Below, one piece after another: positions 26,385-35,237 of a DNA stretch of 64,000 nucleotides. The stretch spans positions 108,602 through 172,601 of the forward strand of contig CAWIVH010000008.1 in the NCBI GenBank assembly GCA_963839475.1, read 5' to 3'. The stretch's first letter is position 1. The number at the start of each line of letters is the position of its first letter. Source of the DNA: CAWIVH01 sp963839475. Its GTDB lineage: Bacteria; Acidobacteriota; UBA6911. A program made the position numbers and the translations under genes. The notes beneath the pieces were generated by a model. The model was not told the DNA's origin. It saw only the letters and a program-made list of their open reading frames with translations, and did no database searches.

Positions 26385-27287
26385 TCAGGACTGGAGAAGC
26401 TCCGCTAGGACCTTCGCATACCGCGGGAAGGCGATTTCGGGCTCTTCGATCTCAGGATGCCATTTCTTCTCCCACTCGAAGCAGTAGTACCCTTTGTATC
26501 CGCCTTTGCGAAGGACCTGGACGATTTCGCGGAGCGGAACCGTGCCTGTGCCCGGCAGCACGTATTTCTCACCGACGGAATCCTTGATGTGAGTGTGGCG
26601 GACCCACTTTCCGACCTTTTTCCAGGTATCGGCGGGAGCCTCCCCGCCGGCAACAACGGTGTGCCGAGTGTCCCAGAGGAGCCCAACCTCGGGCATGTTG
26701 ACCGATGAGAGGATTTTCGCAATCACGTCGGCGCTGGTGAAGTCGCCGTGGGTCTCCACGATCGCAACGACCTTCGTCCCCTTGGTGAACTGACCGACCT
26801 TCTTCAATCCCTCGATGATCCTATCGATCGTAGCTTCTTTCGGCTCACCCTCAACGAACTTGTCGCCGAAGATGCGGACAAAGGGTGATTCCAGCCGGTG
26901 CGCGAGTTCGATAAATCGTTTCGCCTCGTCGAACTGCGCCTCGCGGACCTTGGGGTCCTTTTCGTGCATCCGGGCTGAGGCACCCAGATCGCTGATTTTC
27001 AGATTGCTGTCCTTAAGCTCCCGGATCGTACCTGCAATCCTGGCCGGAGAAAACTCAGGGACTTTGGGGAGGTCCATTTCGCCGTTCACCCCCCGGAGCT
27101 CGATCGCTGCGTAGCCCCATTCCCGGGCTCGGGTGACAATAGTCTTCCAGTCCCACGCCGGGCAGCCCAGCGTAGAGAACGCAATTGGCAACTGTTTCGC
27201 CGCCGGCATGGCGTTCAAAAGTGCTGGTGCCGCAAGGCTGATGCCCGTGGATTTGAGGAATGCTCTCCTGGTACTCGCGTTAGTCAT
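26385..27287 (-). CDS. exported sugar phosphate isomerase/epimerase-like TIM barrel protein
   Basis: The Met at 27287 has GGAGG 7 nt upstream. Residues 1-27 hold a TAT-like signal, TRRAFLKSTG followed by a hydrophobic stretch. The rest is an AP-endonuclease-2/xylose-isomerase-like TIM barrel, with ELRGVNGEMDLP, FVRIFGDKF (~130), VAIVETHGDF (~180), VGLLWDTRH (~200), HTHIKDS (~240) and YYCFEWEKKWHPE (~275), which place the metal-binding Glu, Asp and His residues. Family members act on sugars or inositols; the substrate here is not determinable. Related TAT-signal enzymes lie nearby on the same strand. Confidence 0.85.
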   Translation of the reverse strand: MTNASTRRAFLKSTGISLAAPALLNAMPAAKQLPIAFSTLGCPAWDWKTIVTRAREWGYAAIELRGVNGEMDLPKVPEFSPARIAGTIRELKDSNLKISDLGASARMHEKDPKVREAQFDEAKRFIELAHRLESPFVRIFGDKFVEGEPKEATIDRIIEGLKKVGQFTKGTKVVAIVETHGDFTSADVIAKILSSVNMPEVGLLWDTRHTVVAGGEAPADTWKKVGKWVRHTHIKDSVGEKYVLPGTGTVPLREIVQVLRKGGYKGYYCFEWEKKWHPEIEEPEIAFPRYAKVLAELLQS

Positions 27288-27423
27288 GACTGGACCTCCA
27301 GTGTCTGGGAATCGGATGCCACGCGGAGTGCTGCAGGCTCTTCTGACCCGGAAACAGCAGGTCCTGACTGCCGTCTCAGCAGACGCGCGCACCGATTTCT
27401 GGTTTTTGTGAGGGGGCATAATT

Positions 27424-27690
27424 TTGTCTCCGGTTTCCTGGCCCCACTACTTTGTGATTGTAGGCGAAAAGGGTGTGGAGGAGAAAGCAGGATTCGTGCG
27501 CCGTCTCGTGGTGAACGCGGGATCGGTTCTCGAGGACGAGGACCAGCTCGGCCTGGCCGAAGCCGTCTCAGGGGAGGTCGAGGCTCTGAAGAAAAACGGT
27601 CCAACTGAAAAACAGGTTGGGGATGTGAAGGCGGCCCTTCGAAATGGCCTGACGGAACCGCCTCTCGCCCTTCGGCGACCAGCCGCTTGA
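27424..27690 (+). pseudogene. possible fragment of an M16 (insulinase-type) zinc peptidase gene
   Basis: A short open frame contains VEALKKNGPTEKQVGDVKAA, which strongly resembles the C-terminal helical region of M16 peptidases (EIEALKKNGPTEKQV type). The zinc-binding H-x-x-E-H half and the flanking domains are absent, and the frame runs into a stop after ~89 codons. It lies between two leftward genes. The rest of the frame has no recognisable similarity, so this is a tentative relic. Confidence 0.35.
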
Positions 27691-27740
27691 TCCCAGGCAG
27701 CCTGAAGGGCCGGAGGCATTGTGACACTGGATTCCAGACG

Positions 27741-28769
27741 TTAATAACGCAATATCTGGCTCAGGATAGATCCGATCCGACTTTCGCCGGAATTCCCCGA
27801 TTTCAACTGTGACGCGAGGTATTCGATGGCCCCGGGAACCCGGGGATAGCGGACCGCGTTCTCCCGCGCAATGCGCGCGGCATCCAACAACAACTCCAAT
27901 GGACTGGCGTCCTTTGATAGTTTTTCCCTCAGCAGAAGCAGGTCCGGCCGCAGTTTCGGATTCTGTCTCTCTTTTTGGAAAAAGTCCGTGAGGATATTCA
28001 AAGCTTCCGCCATGGATTGAGGGGGGGATGCGGATTCCTGATTCGACGGCATACCGCCAAGGATGCTGGCGGGTCCCTTGTGGCGTTTGGATTCTGTGGG
28101 GATCGGAGTACGGGCTTCACCGTGAGAAGCCGGCAGTGATCGGCTGGCCTTGACCGGTGCGTTTGCGGGAGGCGACGATATTTCGGTGACGTCGGTTGAG
28201 CGCGGCTGTTCCGTTGACGTGTGCTTTTCAAAATCGGTGCTTTTGAGGACTTCGACTTTGCCTGAGACCGTGTCGATGATCAGGCCATGCAGCACGGCGT
28301 CCGATGGCAAAATCCCTGAGCGGGCCAGGTTTTCGATGCTTTGGAATACATTGGCTTTGATATCGGAGTATGCGCCGAACCACTCGCGAAGGTCCCCGCT
28401 TCCAAAGGCGCTTCGCGGCACTCCTGCGCTGCGGAAGTTTTCAATTACCGACTGCGCGGAAAATGCGGCCATGGCACAGTCAGTGTGGCCGGCGACGAAG
28501 ATCTCCCTGGCCCCACGAATATACATCGCAGCGGCGACTGAACGCTGAACATCATGACTCGAGGGCAGGATACTGTTGCCTGCGATGCGGATAATCATCG
28601 CGCGGCCCCTGGGAAGACCCATCGCCGGAGTCAGGAGTCCTGTGAGTCGGGGATCGATACAGGTGATGATGAGAAAAAAGGGGCCGGCATCATCCAGCGG
28701 CTTTGGCGCTCCCGCCATAAAACTCTTATTTGCTTCGAGAATCTGATCCAGAATTGAAGGATTCGTCAT
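27741..28769 (-). CDS. beta-carbonic anhydrase-like protein with long C-terminal extension
   Basis: Beta-carbonic anhydrases interconvert carbon dioxide and bicarbonate with a zinc ion held by two Cys and one His. Residues ~1-180 match this fold: TCIDPRLTGLL (C-x-D-x-R, ~37), RIAGNSILP (~65) and VAGHTDCAM (H-x-x-C, ~97), so all ligands are present. A Ser/Pro/Thr-rich linker (~185-260) leads to a helical C-terminal domain (~265-342) that I do not recognise. Three consecutive Met codons occur at 28775-28769; the third gives the best distance from AGGG. Typical members end near 200 residues, so the extension is unusual. Confidence 0.8.
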   Translation of the reverse strand: MTNPSILDQILEANKSFMAGAPKPLDDAGPFFLIITCIDPRLTGLLTPAMGLPRGRAMIIRIAGNSILPSSHDVQRSVAAAMYIRGAREIFVAGHTDCAMAAFSAQSVIENFRSAGVPRSAFGSGDLREWFGAYSDIKANVFQSIENLARSGILPSDAVLHGLIIDTVSGKVEVLKSTDFEKHTSTEQPRSTDVTEISSPPANAPVKASRSLPASHGEARTPIPTESKRHKGPASILGGMPSNQESASPPQSMAEALNILTDFFQKERQNPKLRPDLLLLREKLSKDASPLELLLDAARIARENAVRYPRVPGAIEYLASQLKSGNSGESRIGSILSQILRY

Positions 28770-29055
28770 CATCATGCCCTGCAACTCGGTTCTTGGTGCA
28801 AACGGAGCTCTTCTCCCGGAAAGCAACAATCATTTATAGGTCAGTGTTTCCAGACTGTACAAGAGGAAAAGGGAAGAAGCATGCGGCATTTCTCGGGACG
28901 CCGGCAACCAGGGTGACGCCGGATCGGTGGCATATTCAGAGTAATCACAATCGAAATCCGAGTGATGGAGTATTTCACGGAGCTGTTCAAAACAAGCCGA
29001 CATTCCTCATCGGATTAGGGGAATTTTGTCCGAAGCCGTTACGATGGCTGTTTTT

Positions 29056-31509
29056 TTATTCATATCTCAGTGCGACCAGGGGATCGACCCGCGAGGCGCG
29101 CCGCGCCGGCACGATGCAGGCCGTTAGGGCGACAAGCAACAACAAAAGTGTCACGCACGAAAACGTGAGCGAATCGTGAGTGCTCACTCCGAAGAGCATA
29201 CTGGACATCAGCCTTGTCAGCGCGAAGGCTGCGACCAGCCCGAGGGCTACTCCTAAAATAGCCATTTCCCCTGCCTGCCTCAGTACCATCCGAAGCACGT
29301 CTCCCCGCCCGGCGCCCAGTGCCATCCGGATCCCGATCTCGTGCGTCCGTTGTCCGGCAATGTAGGAAATCACTCCATAAATCCCCACGGAGGAAAGCAC
29401 CGTCGCCAGAGCGGCAAATATCCCCAGCAACATCATCGCGAAGCGTTTGGCCGCGAGGGATTCTGCGATGACCTCGGTCATCGCCCGCGTTCCGTAGACA
29501 ACAATCTGGCTGTTCACGGTCTCCACCGAACGATGGATGGCGCTCACGTTGTTCAACATCGTCGGCTCAATGCGTGCCACCCCCTGCAATCCGTGCGCCA
29601 ATAGCGGCATCAGTGAATCAGGCACCTGCATCAGGGGGAAATAGCATTGCGCCTGAACGGGAGAATCATTGGTCTCATCGAGCCCCCACTGTTTGACATG
29701 TCCCACCACACCGACGATTTCCAGGGTCGAGTTCAAAACGTCAAAGTTGACGCGTTTTCCGATCGGGTTTTTCTCCCCGAAAAACCGTCTGGCAAACTCT
29801 TCGTCGATTACAGTTACCTGCGGCGCAGTTTCGTTGTCCGATTCGGTCAGAAAGCGCCCGCGCCTCAGCGGGACTTTCATGACCTTGATGTAATCCGGCT
29901 GTGTGACGTAAAAAAGCGATACCTTCATCTCAGACTGGGACGTCGGTTTCGGCTCTCCCTCCAGCCACAGGGGCAATTCGGAATCTCCAGCCATCGGAGA
30001 AGACCCTACCGTCAAGGATACAGCCTGAACCCCCGGGACACCCGCGATGGCGTCGTGCAACCGGCGAAATGCCGCCCTGGCGGCTGCGGGGGTTTCGCCC
30101 AGCGGCTGCGCGGAGGTGAGATTGAAGGTCAGCACATGGTTCGGATCAAAGCCGGGATCGACATCCCACAGGTTCGCCAGGCTGCGGATCATCAGCCCGG
30201 CACCTGCCAGCAGCACCAGGGCCAGCGCTATCTCCGCCGCCACGATCACGCCCTGCGAGCGGTGCCTCGTTCCGCTCCCGCCCCGTCCGCCTTCCTTCAA
30301 CGTCTCATGGAGATCTTTGCCGGAGGTTTTCAGCGCCGGGATCAGGCCGAACAAAAAACCCGCGAGCAACGAGGCCGCCAATGTGAAAAGCAGTACCCTG
30401 CCGTCTATGTTTATTTCCTCGGCGCGAGGCAGGGCATCGGGGAGTAATCGGATCGAGGCCTTGGTACCCCATGCCGCGACGAGCATACCCATCGCTCCAC
30501 CCGTCAGGGCCAGCATCATGCTCTCGGTTAAGACCTGGCGGATCATGCGGCCACGGCTGGCTCCGAGTGCCGTCCGGATTGCAAATTCGCGCGTTCTTCC
30601 TGTCGACCGCGCCAGCAGGAGATTGGCTACGTTCGCGCATGCGATCAGCAGCACAAACCCCACCGCTGCCATCAACATCAGCAGAAAAGGCCGGATATCC
30701 CCGACCACGTTCTGTTTGAGCGGCACCAGCGTAATGCCGGAATCTTTGTTGATGTCCGGGTACATCTCTGCAAGACGCGCGGCAATCGCGTCCATCTCGG
30801 CGCTCGCCTGCTCGAAACTGATCCCCGGCTTGAGCCTTCCCACCCCGTTCATTCCCATGGCGGTGCGGCGATCGCGGAACAGCTTCTCATCCCATTGCCC
30901 AATGGGCACAAATGCTTCCGCATTGCTGTAAAAATTGTTGTTCTGGTAGTGGAAATTGCCGGGAATCACTCCAACTACGGTATACAACTTCGCATTCAGG
31001 CTAATAGAACTTCCCAGCACATCCTGAGAACTGCCGAACTTCCGATGCCAGAGCCCTTCGCTGAGGAGGATCACCGGGTCTCTGCCCAATTGGTCCTCCT
31101 GTTCGCTGAAGACCCGGCCTATCAGCGGCCTCACCCCAAGGATCGGAAAGAACGTGGCGGAAATCATCTCGGTTTTCAGACGTTCCGGTTGACCGACTCC
31201 TGTCAGATTCAGATCTTCGGACCTGAACGCCGCCAGGGCAGTAAAGGAGCGATTTTCGCGCTGCCAGTCCAGAAAATTGGGATAGGAAATCGAGGATCGG
31301 GAAAACTCTCTCGATTTCGCATACAGTGCCACCAGTTTCTCGGGCTCTTGGTAGGGCAGAGGATTGAGCAAAACTCCGTTGACCACGGAAAACAGCGCGG
31401 CATTTGCCCCGATCCCCAGTGCGAGCGTCAGCACGGCGATGGCGGTGAATCCCGGGTTTTTCAACAGCGTCCGCAAGCCGTAATGTGCATCTTGCCAAAA
31501 GGTCTGCAT
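29056..31509 (-). CDS. ADOP-type ABC transporter permease (FtsX/MacB-like)
   Basis: This 817-residue inner-membrane protein is the duplicated permease type expanded in Acidobacteria. Each half has a MacB-like periplasmic core followed by three FtsX-type membrane segments. The N-terminal signature WQDAHYGLRTLLKNPGFTAI and first membrane helix (~18-45) are typical. The first FtsX unit lies around ~270-395 (ACANVANLLLARSTGRTREF) and the second around ~690-810 (HEIGIRMALGAGRGDVL), and the protein ends PARRASRVDPLVALRYE. No ATP-binding partner is adjacent, as is usual for the group. It may export peptides, lipids or drugs; the substrate is unknown. Confidence 0.93.
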   Translation of the reverse strand: MQTFWQDAHYGLRTLLKNPGFTAIAVLTLALGIGANAALFSVVNGVLLNPLPYQEPEKLVALYAKSREFSRSSISYPNFLDWQRENRSFTALAAFRSEDLNLTGVGQPERLKTEMISATFFPILGVRPLIGRVFSEQEDQLGRDPVILLSEGLWHRKFGSSQDVLGSSISLNAKLYTVVGVIPGNFHYQNNNFYSNAEAFVPIGQWDEKLFRDRRTAMGMNGVGRLKPGISFEQASAEMDAIAARLAEMYPDINKDSGITLVPLKQNVVGDIRPFLLMLMAAVGFVLLIACANVANLLLARSTGRTREFAIRTALGASRGRMIRQVLTESMMLALTGGAMGMLVAAWGTKASIRLLPDALPRAEEINIDGRVLLFTLAASLLAGFLFGLIPALKTSGKDLHETLKEGGRGGSGTRHRSQGVIVAAEIALALVLLAGAGLMIRSLANLWDVDPGFDPNHVLTFNLTSAQPLGETPAAARAAFRRLHDAIAGVPGVQAVSLTVGSSPMAGDSELPLWLEGEPKPTSQSEMKVSLFYVTQPDYIKVMKVPLRRGRFLTESDNETAPQVTVIDEEFARRFFGEKNPIGKRVNFDVLNSTLEIVGVVGHVKQWGLDETNDSPVQAQCYFPLMQVPDSLMPLLAHGLQGVARIEPTMLNNVSAIHRSVETVNSQIVVYGTRAMTEVIAESLAAKRFAMMLLGIFAALATVLSSVGIYGVISYIAGQRTHEIGIRMALGAGRGDVLRMVLRQAGEMAILGVALGLVAAFALTRLMSSMLFGVSTHDSLTFSCVTLLLLLVALTACIVPARRASRVDPLVALRYE

Positions 31510-31615
31510 GGCCGCCTTTCATGCTCGGTAAAAAAAACAATTTAACGGACGGCCGGGATCGCCCCAATCACCCGCGCCCGAACCCGCCGCATCGGAGATC
31601 CGTTGAAAACCCGGG

Positions 31616-32545
31616 CTAGAGGAGATCCTTGAAAAACGCCGCAGCGGCTTCCCAGTCGACCGTTTCGTCGGGCTGCTTTCCCAGTTTTTCATAGAGTCGT
31701 CGTCGGGACTTTTTGTCATCCACGGCGATTCGCGCTGAAATCACCAGGACTTCCTCGGCAACTTCGATCGGGACCACGATCACTCCGTCCCAATCGCAAC
31801 CCACGATGTCTCCAGGGCGAACCATGACGCCGCCGCATCCCACGGGCACCTGAACATCCATCAACTCGACGCGCCCCGGGATGATGGTGCGGCCAATGCC
31901 GCGGCAGGCTACCGGGCTTTTCTGCATAACGATTTCGTCAGTATCCCGAGCGTAGCCATCCGTTACAATGCCCGCAATCCCAAGGGCCTGCATTCCCATG
32001 GAGTTGTTGGAACCCCAGTAGCCGCATTCGCGTGCACCGTTGGTGGAGGTGACGATGACGCAGCCCGGCTTGATATGCGCATTCAAGCTGGCGTGCATGC
32101 CTCCCATTTTGTTCCAGATGTCGTGCTGTTTCAGGGCATCCTTGCTTTCGACCACAGGCATGCGGCGATTCGCAGGAATGACCCGCATCGTGACCGCGGG
32201 TCCCCAGAACCTCATCCCCATCCACAGCGGTCGGATCGCGGGATCAAGCAGGGTAAGATCGGCCCTGCCCACAGCATCCAATCCGTCGGTGACATCGGTG
32301 ACACGCAGGAATTTGTTGAAACGGAGCGCAAGGGCATACGGATCTTTGGCCGGATTGTCGGTTCTCTGAGGTGCCTCCGGAGGCTGATTTTCAGCGGCTG
32401 TCAGGCGCGGCGTCGCCGCCCCGGTGACAAGAACGGCGGAAGCCGACGCCCTCAGAAATTCACGCCGGGAGGGTTGCAGCCCTGAGTCTGGATTCTGATG
32501 CTCGTGTGCTTCATCGGAGCGAAACGAAAATTGTTTGTTTTCCAT
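31616..32545 (-). CDS. exported RraA-family protein
   Basis: This protein belongs to the RraA / class II 4-hydroxy-4-methyl-2-oxoglutarate aldolase superfamily. The Met at 32545 (or 32566, 7 codons upstream) is followed by a TAT-like SRREFLRASA signal around residues 28-55, which is uncommon for the family. The core has VTDVTDGLDAVGR (~88), the loop YWGSNNSMGMQALGIAG and VTDGYARDTDEI (~190), then CDWDGVIVVP (~250). The G-x-x-D/D-G-x-x-R pattern of RraA-like aldolases is retained. It lies 31 nt downstream of a TAT-signal oxidoreductase, suggesting a shared catabolic role. Confidence 0.8.
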   Translation of the reverse strand: MENKQFSFRSDEAHEHQNPDSGLQPSRREFLRASASAVLVTGAATPRLTAAENQPPEAPQRTDNPAKDPYALALRFNKFLRVTDVTDGLDAVGRADLTLLDPAIRPLWMGMRFWGPAVTMRVIPANRRMPVVESKDALKQHDIWNKMGGMHASLNAHIKPGCVIVTSTNGARECGYWGSNNSMGMQALGIAGIVTDGYARDTDEIVMQKSPVACRGIGRTIIPGRVELMDVQVPVGCGGVMVRPGDIVGCDWDGVIVVPIEVAEEVLVISARIAVDDKKSRRRLYEKLGKQPDETVDWEAAAAFFKDLL

Positions 32546-32597
32546 TTTTTCAGGCCTTTCTGCCATGATCCTCGCATGGCTGTGAACCGTTCCTCTT

Positions 32598-33776
32598 TCA
32601 AGCCGGCAGCACCAGGCTATGTTCAGCGTCGAAATGGATCCGCCGTTTTTCCAGGTATGATTTTACAGCCAGTAAGGGCGGCTGAATCGAAACCGCGGCA
32701 AGCGCGACATCCCCGTTGGGAATCCTGCGCGTCCGGCAGCAATCGAGAAAATTCTTTACGTGATCGGCCGTGATGTCACCGGGGAAATCCTTTTGAACCG
32801 GCTCCACACCCTTTTCGACCGGCATAAACTGGTAGCGGTTTCTGTTCACGTATAGTTTGCCGTTTTCGCCGTAAAAGGTCACACCGTAGGGCAAAGGGTT
32901 TCCGACGATTACGGATTGGAAGGAGACTACAAAGCCGGGATATTCAAACAAAGCCGAAATGGTGTCCGGGGCATCCTTGCCCTGCTCCCGGTCGAAAATG
33001 GCACCTGCCGCCACTGCGGAATCGGGCGCCCGTTCGCCCAGGAACATGTGTACAACATCCAGCCAGTGATGGCCGAAGTCCGTCATGCGACCACCGTTGA
33101 AGTCAAGGAAGGCGCGGAAGTTGAAATAGATTCTCGGATTCCAGTCGCGATATCGAACCGGCCCCAGGAACCTCACCCAGTCCAGGTTCGGTGGTTTATC
33201 GGTGGAGCGTGGTGTGTAAGGACGAGGAGGGCCGTCATTCCAGACGCACTCTACCCAATGGATCTTCCCCAAGCGGCCTGATCTTACGTAAAGATCCCTG
33301 GCCTCGATATAAACCGGCCCCGACCTCTGCTGCACGCCGACCTGGCAGATGCGGTTGTTTTTCCTGGCAGCCTGCACCATCAGCGGTGCTTCATCAAGGG
33401 TTCTGCAGAGCGGCTTTTCGACATACACATCCTTCCCCGCGGATAGCGCGTCAACGGTGTGGTCCTTGTGCCAGTGGTCAGGTGAGCCGATCAGAACCGC
33501 GTCAATCTCCTTCAGTTCGAGGAGCTTTTCATGTTGGGGTAGGGATTTGGCGCCCGATGCGTTTTCCCTTGCCTGATCGGCTCGGTCGCCATAGACGTCG
33601 CAAACCGCCCTGAGTTCGACCTCGGGATTTCCGAGAAACTTGCTTAGAACGGCCCTTCCTCTCCCACCCGCGCCGATCAGACCGAGCCCTATCCGGTCAT
33701 TCGCTCCAATTACGTGAGAGTAGGACAAAGCGCTCAGGGCAGCTGACTTCAAAACCTCTCTTCGGCTTAAATTCAT
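32598..33776 (-). CDS. exported Gfo/Idh/MocA-family oxidoreductase
   Basis: The Met at 33776 follows GAGAGG and begins a TAT-like signal (NLSRREVLKSAALSAL), so the folded cofactor-containing enzyme is probably exported. The Rossmann motif GLGLIGAGGRGRAVL (~30-44), VCDVYGDRA, the EKPLCRTLDEA active-site loop (~125) and the catalytic region MTDFGHHWLDVVHMFLG (~232) all match NAD(P)-dependent sugar oxidoreductases of this family. It is upstream of the RraA-like gene with 52 nt between them. The TIM-barrel enzyme, RraA-like protein and this one form a loose set of exported carbohydrate-type enzymes. Confidence 0.88.
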   Translation of the reverse strand: MNLSRREVLKSAALSALSYSHVIGANDRIGLGLIGAGGRGRAVLSKFLGNPEVELRAVCDVYGDRADQARENASGAKSLPQHEKLLELKEIDAVLIGSPDHWHKDHTVDALSAGKDVYVEKPLCRTLDEAPLMVQAARKNNRICQVGVQQRSGPVYIEARDLYVRSGRLGKIHWVECVWNDGPPRPYTPRSTDKPPNLDWVRFLGPVRYRDWNPRIYFNFRAFLDFNGGRMTDFGHHWLDVVHMFLGERAPDSAVAAGAIFDREQGKDAPDTISALFEYPGFVVSFQSVIVGNPLPYGVTFYGENGKLYVNRNRYQFMPVEKGVEPVQKDFPGDITADHVKNFLDCCRTRRIPNGDVALAAVSIQPPLLAVKSYLEKRRIHFDAEHSLVLPA

Positions 33777-34000
33777 TTCGGCCTCTCTTATCATGCGCAA
33801 TCATCGGATGGTAGTACTCGCCGGTCGGTGGATCGTCACGCCCACTTTTCCGATGGATTTCATTCTAGCGTACGTTCTTCGGAATGGAAGCTGCGAAGTC
33901 ATGTTGATCTTGATTCATGGCGGGGATTTTTGAGGAAAGCTGTTTCCAGGGGGTGGTAAGAGATATTCCCGGCAGCCAGCGACAGATATCAGAACTGCCT

Positions 34001-34028
34001 TTGAAACCATCTCCCGGCATGCTAATCT
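34001..34028 (+). promoter_or_regulatory. weak candidate promoter for tRNA-Lys
   Basis: TTGAAA (34001-34006) and TAATCT (34023-34028) are 16 nt apart and ~44 nt before the tRNA. The -10 box matches poorly. The rest of the 295-nt spacer from 33777 shows no gene. Confidence 0.3.
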
Positions 34029-34071
34029 ACGGGACGCTGTTTAGAGAGTGCGTGCATTTCATTCCATAAGT

Positions 34072-34147
34072 GGGCCGTTAGCTCAGTCGGCAGAGCATCT
34101 GCCTTTTAAGCAGAGGGTCGTTGGTTCGAGTCCAACACGGCTCACCA
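34072..34147 (+). tRNA. tRNA-Lys (anticodon UUU)
   Basis: A 76-nt cloverleaf with encoded CCA. The acceptor stem pairs GGGCCGT (34072-34078) with ACGGCTC. The anticodon stem TCTGC/GCAGA flanks the loop CTTTTAA with TTT at 34105-34107. The T-arm contains GGTTCGAGTCC. Its 3' half is the attachment site of at least two integrated elements, and the gene is left intact by the integrations. Confidence 0.96.
34103..34147 (+). repeat. attachment-site repeat copy 1 (tRNA-Lys 3' end)
   Basis: The 45 bp from the anticodon loop to CCA recur exactly at 45360-45404 and with one mismatch at 57142-57186, all in the same orientation. This is the classic core of a tyrosine-integrase att site in a tRNA gene, and this copy is the one within the functional tRNA. 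Confidence 0.92.
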
Positions 34148-34194
34148 TTAAAATCAATAACTTAGCGCAATGCAGCAGGGCAGGAAATAAGCCG

Positions 34195-34758
34195 CTAAGT
34201 GCATACTAAGTGCAAGCAAAAAGGCCCCCAAACCTCGGGGGCCCGGCACTCTCGGCCCCGGTCTCCCAGGGCCTCAATGATTCGGTCTTTTATTCGTCCG
34301 ACGATTTTCCTTTTGACTATCGGGAGATCGGCAAACAAAGCGGAAAGCTCATCCTGCAAGGGCCGCAGGGCATGATAGGCGAGATAAAACTCCGAGGAAG
34401 TGCAGCCCTTTAGGACGCCAACGACTCCCTCCAGGCTGCACCATATGCCCCGAAGTCGCTCGTATTGCCCCAGGGTCAGGGTAACTCCCTCATGCGGAAT
34501 TTCCGCTGAAACGGCATATTCCCTGATCCAGTATGTGGTTTCTTCGTAAACCCTCTGTACATCCGCCATGAGGGCTTTGACAGTGCCCCGGAAGCTGCAT
34601 AGGCCATGCAGTTTGTTCAAGAGCAAATATACCTCGGCACCTTCGAGCCTGATAGCTTTGTAAGCTTCCACGGGACCAGGCGCTTCAGGAATTTCACTTT
34701 GTTTCGGGAAAATATAGTGGGGTTTTGATGTGGGTTTACGTACAATCGCTTTAGCCAT
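34195..34758 (-). CDS. hypothetical protein at the tRNA end of element 1
   Basis: I do not recognise this 187-residue protein. It has a strong AGAGGAGG ribosome site before the Met at 34758, and an intact frame. Residues ~35-160 are predicted mostly helical, with Tyr/Leu-rich segments (YKAIRLEGAEVYLLLNKLHG) and a Cys-containing middle. It is the last leftward gene before the tRNA, where integrated elements often keep accessory cargo. No membrane segment or known motif is visible. The 248-nt spacer upstream of it (34759-35006) holds no gene I can support. Confidence 0.6.
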   Translation of the reverse strand: MAKAIVRKPTSKPHYIFPKQSEIPEAPGPVEAYKAIRLEGAEVYLLLNKLHGLCSFRGTVKALMADVQRVYEETTYWIREYAVSAEIPHEGVTLTLGQYERLRGIWCSLEGVVGVLKGCTSSEFYLAYHALRPLQDELSALFADLPIVKRKIVGRIKDRIIEALGDRGRECRAPEVWGPFCLHLVCT

Positions 34759-35006
34759 GTTTCCTCCTCTGTAGGAATCTGGTTAGGAGCGGGCGGTTGG
34801 TTGCGAGCCAATCGGCCGCTCTGCTCCGATTAGTTTTCGCCTCCATCCTGCCCCGTTATCCCGGCGGAAGTCAAATTATTTCACTTCCACTTCACTTCCG
34901 CCTGGTTGGAGAATCCCCTCGAGCGCATCGGCAAAAAACCCTCGCAGAATCGCCCAGGAGCTTCGATCTGAGCGGGGCCCTTGTCAGGACACCCCGCCCC
35001 TTGCGA

Positions 35007-35237
35007 TCATTTAAGCGCCCAAGCCAGGAATCGAAGAAGCATCCTCCACCGCGGCTTTGCCACCTTCACTACCTCGGGAAACCGCAGGAGGTTGACAGCG
35101 AGCAGAAGCCCAATCGTCGGCTCGAGGGGCACGTTGACCCATTGGCCCCTCGAGTTCATAAAAACTAGACGGAGCGGATCCGCTTTGACGTTCATAGTAA
35201 ATCGCTCGTCTTCGTCCGCCTCTTCGAGAATTGTCAT
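35007..35237 (-). CDS. small phage-type hypothetical protein
   Basis: This 76-residue protein starts within the stop of the tape-measure gene (ATGA overlap at 35234-35237), so it is probably translated by coupling. It has an acidic N terminus (EEADEDERF) and then beta-strand-like segments (RLVFMNSRGQWVNVPLEP). In phages a gene in this position after the tape measure is often a small tail-tip component; that role is only inferred from order. Confidence 0.55.
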   Translation of the reverse strand: MTILEEADEDERFTMNVKADPLRLVFMNSRGQWVNVPLEPTIGLLLAVNLLRFPEVVKVAKPRWRMLLRFLAWALK

